Positions 60,206-64,000 of a DNA stretch of 64,000 bases are shown in pieces (positions within the stretch are counted from its first letter, which is position 1; every line of letters begins with the position of its first letter). A program made the position numbers and the translations under genes. The notes below the pieces were generated by a model. It saw only the letters and a program-made list of their open reading frames with translations, was not told where the DNA came from and did no database searches. The stretch comes from Arcticibacter tournemirensis (GTDB lineage Bacteria; Bacteroidota; Bacteroidia; Sphingobacteriales; Sphingobacteriaceae), in NCBI RefSeq assembly GCF_006716645.1, contig NZ_VFPL01000001.1:1922001-1986000 (forward strand), given 5' to 3'.

Positions 60206-61558
60206 ATGGATTACGAAGGGCAGGAACTGCACAAAGATCAATTTGGCGAAGATTTTAAATGGGGTATTTCAACTGCTGCTTTTCAGACAGAAGGGAGCTG
60301 TGCAGCAGATGGTAAGGGCCCCTCGGTATGGGATGTCTTCTCGGCCAGGAAAGGCAAGATCAGAAACGGTCACCACGCGAATACGGCCTGCGACTTTTAT
60401 AATTGTTACCAAAAAGATATAGCGCTGATCAGAAGGCTGAATATTCCTAATTTCCGGTTTTCCGTTTCCTGGCCGCGGGTGCTGCCCTCCGGTGTAAAAA
60501 CCGTCAATCAAAAAGGTATCGATTTTTATAACAAGGTGATAGATCATTGTCTGGAAAACGATATCGAACCATGGCTGACATTGTATCACTGGGACCTGCC
60601 TCAGGCCCTTGAATTAAAAGGGGGCTGGACCAACCGGGATATCGTGTCGTGGTTTGCCGATTATACAGAGCTTTGTGCGCGTAACTATGGCGACCGCGTT
60701 AAACACTGGATGGTGCTGAATGAGCCCATGGTATTTACAGGTGCAGGGTATTTCCTTGGGTTGCACGCGCCGGGAAGAACAGGCCTTTCGAACTTCCTTC
60801 CGGCCATTCACCATACTGTGTTGAGCATGAGTGAAGGCGGACGGATTTTAAAAAAGCTAATTCCCGAAGCAGAGGTTGGTACGACATTTTCCTGTTCTTA
60901 TATTGAGCCTTTTTCGCAGAAGCCAAAAGATATTGCGGCAGCAACGAGAGCCGATGCCCTCCTGAACCGTTTGTTCATTGAACCTGTACTTGGAATGGGA
61001 TATCCCGTTTCCGACGTTCCGGTTCTTAAAAACCTGCATAAGTATCATCAGCCCGGCGACGAAGAGAAAATGAAGTTCGATTTTGATTTTATAGGTTTGC
61101 AAAACTATACGCGTGAGATTGTAAAGTACTCTTTGTTTACACCTTACCTTCATGCGAGGCTTGTAAAGGCCGAGAAAAGGAATGTGCCCCTCACCAGCAT
61201 GAAATGGGAGGTATATCCGCCGGCCATGTATCATATACTAAAGAAGTTTAATGACTATCCGGGAATAAAGAAGATCTACATTACAGAGAACGGCGCCGCG
61301 TTTCCCGATTGGCTACAGGACGGAAAGGTTGAAGATACAGAGCGGCTCAAATATCTTCAGGACCATATCGCGCAGGTATTGAAGGCTAAAAGCGAGGGTT
61401 GTAAAGTGGATGGATATTTTATTTGGACACTCACAGATAATTTCGAATGGGCTGAAGGATATGATCCGCGCTTTGGGATCATTTATATTGATTTTGCTAC
61501 CCAAAAACGTGTAATCAAGTCGTCAGGGAAATGGTATGCCCGGTTTTTGGCCAGATAG
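60206..61558 (+). CDS. GH1 family beta-glycosidase
   Basis: A 450-residue cytoplasmic enzyme with no signal peptide. The (beta/alpha)8 GH1 barrel has acid/base E173 (VLNEPM), nucleophile E361 (YITENGAAF), the entry motif FKWGISTAAFQTEG and the subsite residues EWAEGYDPRFG. Likely a beta-glucosidase or beta-galactosidase. GGAG lies 8 bp before the ATG (AAGGAGATAAATG). Its 3' end overlaps the convergent LpxH-like gene by 36 bp. Confidence 0.93.
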   Translation: MDYEGQELHKDQFGEDFKWGISTAAFQTEGSCAADGKGPSVWDVFSARKGKIRNGHHANTACDFYNCYQKDIALIRRLNIPNFRFSVSWPRVLPSGVKTVNQKGIDFYNKVIDHCLENDIEPWLTLYHWDLPQALELKGGWTNRDIVSWFADYTELCARNYGDRVKHWMVLNEPMVFTGAGYFLGLHAPGRTGLSNFLPAIHHTVLSMSEGGRILKKLIPEAEVGTTFSCSYIEPFSQKPKDIAAATRADALLNRLFIEPVLGMGYPVSDVPVLKNLHKYHQPGDEEKMKFDFDFIGLQNYTREIVKYSLFTPYLHARLVKAEKRNVPLTSMKWEVYPPAMYHILKKFNDYPGIKKIYITENGAAFPDWLQDGKVEDTERLKYLQDHIAQVLKAKSEGCKVDGYFIWTLTDNFEWAEGYDPRFGIIYIDFATQKRVIKSSGKWYARFLAR

Positions 61559-62401
61559 TCCCGGATTATAAAATTGTCCGAGCATCGTTTTTATATCAAG
61601 CTTTAAGTTAAGATCTTCAGCGTCCAACTGGTCACCGTCGTCTGAGTCTGCGCCATGAAATTCAGAAGTGTATTTATAGATATTCCATGTTCCTCCATGG
61701 TATTCCAGTGCGGTGAGGTTCTCAACCCAGTCGCCCGAATTAAGATATAGGACACTGCCCTGCTCCGTACGGATCTGACGATTTTCTGGCTGGTGAATAT
61801 GACCGCAGACCACATAGGAATAACCCTGATCAATAGCAAGCTCTGCTGCTGTTATTTCAAAATCATTTATAAACTTTACCGCATCTTTGAATTTCGCCTT
61901 GATCTTTTTAGAGAAGCTCATTTTTTCCTTCTTCATCAGGGTAAGAAGCCAGTTAACAAAGCTGTTCAACAGAATGAGCGTGTCATAGCCCACCGCCCCC
62001 AATTTTGCGAGCCATTTAGAATGCTGCATTGTAACGTCGAATACGTCGCCGTGAAAGAACCAGGCCTTCTTGTCACCCAGCTCGAGTACCAGTTTATCGG
62101 TAAGCTGAAAGCTGCCGATGGTCAAATCGCTGAATTTGCGGAGCATCTCATCGTGGTTTCCCGTAAGATAATAAACAGGCACTCCCTCGGTAATGAACTT
62201 CATAATCCGCCGTAAAACTTTCATGTGCGACTCCGGCCAGTACGACTTGCTGAACTGCCAGATGTCAATGATATCTCCGTTAAGGATCAGGATTCCCGGT
62301 TTAATACTTTTTAAATACTGAAGCAGTTCTTTTGCGTGGCAGCCGTATGTTCCCAGATGTACATCGGAAATAACTACTACCTCAACTTCTCTTTTAGCCA
62401 T
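61523..62401 (-). CDS. LpxH-like UDP-2,3-diacylglucosamine diphosphatase family phosphoesterase
   Basis: A 292-residue calcineurin-like metallophosphoesterase. Metal-site motifs: SDVHLG (D13, H15), NGDIIDIW, GNHDE, HGDVFD and CGHIHQPE. The pattern and membrane-proximal helical insertion (WLLTLMKKEKMSFSKKIKAKF) match the LpxH-type group that cuts UDP-diacylglucosamine to lipid X in lipid A synthesis. Several Bacteroidota paralogues exist, so the exact role is uncertain. The C-terminal about 35 residues are a non-conserved tail, the part that overlaps GH1. Confidence 0.85.
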   Translation of the reverse strand: MAKREVEVVVISDVHLGTYGCHAKELLQYLKSIKPGILILNGDIIDIWQFSKSYWPESHMKVLRRIMKFITEGVPVYYLTGNHDEMLRKFSDLTIGSFQLTDKLVLELGDKKAWFFHGDVFDVTMQHSKWLAKLGAVGYDTLILLNSFVNWLLTLMKKEKMSFSKKIKAKFKDAVKFINDFEITAAELAIDQGYSYVVCGHIHQPENRQIRTEQGSVLYLNSGDWVENLTALEYHGGTWNIYKYTSEFHGADSDDGDQLDAEDLNLKLDIKTMLGQFYNPGLSGQKPGIPFP

Positions 62402-62413
62402 TCATTTTTGGTA

Positions 62414-62750
62414 ATTAGCGGTTGGCAGTTAGCAATTGGACGTTTACGGTTGGCTGCTGGCGATTAGCTTTTGGCAATTCGTAATTAGCTGTCAGGCTTC
62501 AGTTATCAGCTTTTATATAACGACATGAAGTAACCTGCAGCTTAGAATTACAACTTTTAACTTTTAACCTTCAACTTACAACTTACAACCTTCAACCTTC
62601 AACCTTCAACCTTCAACCTTCAACCTTCAACCTTCAACCTTCAACCTTCAACCTTCAACCTTCAACCTTCAACCTTCAACCTTCAACCTTCAACCTTCAA
62701 CCTTCAACCTTCAACCTTCAACCTTCAACCTTCAACCTTCAACCTTCAAC
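62414..62750. repeat. Heptamer-built element 3 with a 23-copy perfect tandem array
   Basis: The left arm is 14 degenerate in-phase heptamers (62414-62511: ATTAGCG, GTTGGCA, GTTAGCA, ATTGGAC, GTTTACG and so on). After a 29-nt centre, the right arm has seven degenerate heptamers (62541-62589: CTTAGAA, TTACAAC, TTTTAAC twice and others), then CTTCAAC repeated 23 times without error (62590-62750). The right-arm unit reversed (GTTGAAG) resembles the left-arm units, so this is a third heptamer palindrome in which one arm has expanded. Confidence 0.9.
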
Positions 62751-62794
62751 TCAAAATTCTGCTTCTAAGGTACTTACATGCTATTAAGTTGTTG

Positions 62795-63136
62795 TTAACT
62801 GCTTGTTAATTTAGCTGTTGCGGAGTTTCGAAGCTCTTCAGTTTCGGTTTTTAATGACTTTTCAAGAAAGAACGGTGCTAAAGGAACAAAGGCTGCCGTG
62901 AGGAAGATGGCTATTCGTTTGAGCCCCCATGAGCCAGCATAGGCAGCGCGTAGTACGGCGGCTATATATATAATGAAGAGCAGTCCATGGGCCCATCCTG
63001 TATATTTTACAGCAAGAGGGTAATCATAATAATATTTAAGAGGCATTGCCACACAGAGAAGAACGACAAATGAAACCGCTTCACAAAAACCGGTTCTTCT
63101 GAGTTGAATGAGTTTTGCTATATAGTTATTGTTCAT
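62795..63136 (-). CDS. DUF3817 family integral membrane protein
   Basis: 113 residues from ATG 63136 (ATG 63175 adds 13 unlikely polar residues). Three membrane helices span about residues 13-90. RTGFCEAVSFVVLLCVAMPLKYYYDYPLAVKYTGWAHGLLFI fits the DUF3817 pattern: an EAxS in helix 1 and a GxxHGxLF in helix 2. It ends in a charged tail. Function unknown. Confidence 0.85.
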   Translation of the reverse strand: MNNNYIAKLIQLRRTGFCEAVSFVVLLCVAMPLKYYYDYPLAVKYTGWAHGLLFIIYIAAVLRAAYAGSWGLKRIAIFLTAAFVPLAPFFLEKSLKTETEELRNSATAKLTSS

Positions 63137-63376
63137 AGTGTGTGTATTTTGAGCAGAAGGGCTATCCGGCATCACTGCTCTTAATTGTTTCGAGCCGCAA
63201 ATGTGCGAAATATCCGGGCAGGAGAGGTTATTACACAGGTGCTTTTCAGTCGATCAGGATATAAAATGCCCCTTTTATGACACAGCATTAATAGAGTAAC
63301 AGAGATTTTGCAATAATTGCGGAGGCGTATGAGCCCGAACTTTCGCTTTCTTTAACAATCATAAAAAACATTTTTC

Positions 63377-63384
63377 TAAGTTTG
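63377..63384 (+). promoter_or_regulatory. Minus-7 element of the HAD hydrolase gene
   Basis: TAAGTTTG matches TAnnTTTG and ends 9 nt before ATG 63394, predicting a leader of only about 5 nt. Confidence 0.5.
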
Positions 63385-63393
63385 CGGCCGATC

Positions 63394-64000
63394 ATGAAAG
63401 AAAATTTGAAGAACAGGTTTGACGGGCTGATTTTTGACCTCGACGGAACGTTATGGGATTCGACTATTAGCGTAGCTAAGGCGTGGCAGGCTGCTAAAGA
63501 AGAAGTGGATTATGTAAATATCAATATTACTCCGGAGATGGTGGCAGGTATTGCCGGCATGACTTACGACGCCATCTATGATACCCTGTTCCCTGAATTG
63601 GACAGTCTAAGGCGCGAGGAGTTCAAAATCCTTTGTGCAAAAAAAGAACTGGAAGAGCTGGACAAAAATGGAGGTGTCCTCTATCCCCATCTTGAAGAAA
63701 CTCTTAAGTATCTTTCAAATACATATAAGTTATTTGTAGTGAGCAACTGTCAGAGCGGGTATATCGAAATATTCCTTAAATACAGTAAGCTCAGCCAGTA
63801 CTTTACCGGTCACGCATGCTATGGAACGAAAAGCCAGCCTAAAGCAGAAAATATTAAAGACGTGGTAAACGACTACGGGCTGAAAGCTCCTGTTTATGTA
63901 GGAGATACAAAAGGCGATTATGAATCAAGTAAAAAAGCCGGAGTGCCATTCATTTTTGCAGCCTACGGTTTCGGCAATGTTGAAGGAGATATTGTAGCTA
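63394..64000 (+). CDS. HAD family hydrolase (phosphoglycolate phosphatase-like), partial
   Basis: Open to the window edge (202 codons seen, no stop). Haloacid dehalogenase-type phosphatase: motif I GLIFDLDGTLWDST (D15, D17), motif II VVSNCQ, a lysine in KSQPKAEN and motif IV YVGDTKGDYESSKKAG. The helical cap (about 25-95) places it in the phosphoglycolate phosphatase/beta-phosphoglucomutase group. Only the last residues are missing. Confidence 0.88.
   Translation, partial: MKENLKNRFDGLIFDLDGTLWDSTISVAKAWQAAKEEVDYVNINITPEMVAGIAGMTYDAIYDTLFPELDSLRREEFKILCAKKELEELDKNGGVLYPHLEETLKYLSNTYKLFVVSNCQSGYIEIFLKYSKLSQYFTGHACYGTKSQPKAENIKDVVNDYGLKAPVYVGDTKGDYESSKKAGVPFIFAAYGFGNVEGDIVA

Noticed and set aside
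62590-62750. Tandem CTTCAAC repeats as a CRISPR or coding repeat
   Set aside because: The period is 7 with no unique spacers, and open frames through it are only repeats without a start or context. It fits an intergenic heptamer element.

Overview
The window reads as a chromosome segment of a Bacteroidota bacterium, most likely Sphingobacteriaceae (Pedobacter-like). Direct evidence: SusC/SusD pairs, Bacteroidota-type promoters (TTTG, about 19 bp, TAnnTTTG) in front of most tRNAs and several genes, weak A-rich translation starts, lipoproteins with charged residues after the lipid cysteine, an RND pump fused to a TolC-like channel, and tRNAs without an encoded CCA end. The species assignment is inference.

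Region by region. 0-12.5 kb is housekeeping: a hybrid histidine kinase, tRNA-Leu, tig-clpP-clpX, a short AMP nucleosidase, a cystathionine beta-synthase-like enzyme, then on the minus strand pcrA/uvrD, a DUF4290 gene and murA (with Asp in place of the fosfomycin-target Cys). 12.6-15 kb is the most unusual part. A periplasmic-TPR membrane sensor that keeps the phospho-acceptor His domain but has no ATPase domain is divergent from five nearly identical tandem genes, each encoding a 46-residue lipoprotein. 15-25.6 kb holds an M20 peptidase, tRNA-Arg, small unknown proteins, a CDF metal transporter, a secreted superoxide dismutase, a GT2 enzyme, a POT peptide transporter and a PgpH-like c-di-AMP phosphodiesterase. 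25.7-31.3 kb, bounded by tRNA-Ser and tRNA-Pro, is an accessory segment with two AraC regulators, a SnoaL-like protein, an acyltransferase and an aldo/keto reductase.

31.5-45.6 kb is a polysaccharide-utilisation locus: IPT/NHL lipoprotein, SusC, SusD, a DUF1735 lipoprotein, a GH43 enzyme and a secreted phosphodiesterase as one minus-strand operon, with a GH92 alpha-mannosidase next door under its own promoter. The set suggests a mannose-containing glycan, perhaps with phosphodiester or furanose decorations. 45.7-51.7 kb is a heavy-metal efflux operon (Cys-rich secreted peptide, RND-TolC fusion, adaptor). 51.8-56.6 kb adds a secreted beta-helix protein, a lipoprotein polysaccharide deacetylase and a sialate O-acetylesterase. 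56.8-64 kb has two small unknown genes, Hsp20, a PhzF-family isomerase, a GT-B glycosyltransferase with a GH1 glycosidase, an LpxH-like phosphoesterase, a DUF3817 membrane protein and a HAD hydrolase cut by the window edge.

Between genes there is an unusual repeat style: at least three elements (7.9, 9.4 and 62.4 kb) are strings of in-phase, variable heptanucleotides in one arm and reverse-oriented heptanucleotides in the other, so the whole intergenic region is a degenerate palindrome. A second dispersed repeat of about 150 bp occurs once in each orientation at 17.3 and 28.8 kb. No CRISPR array, transposase or phage genes were seen.
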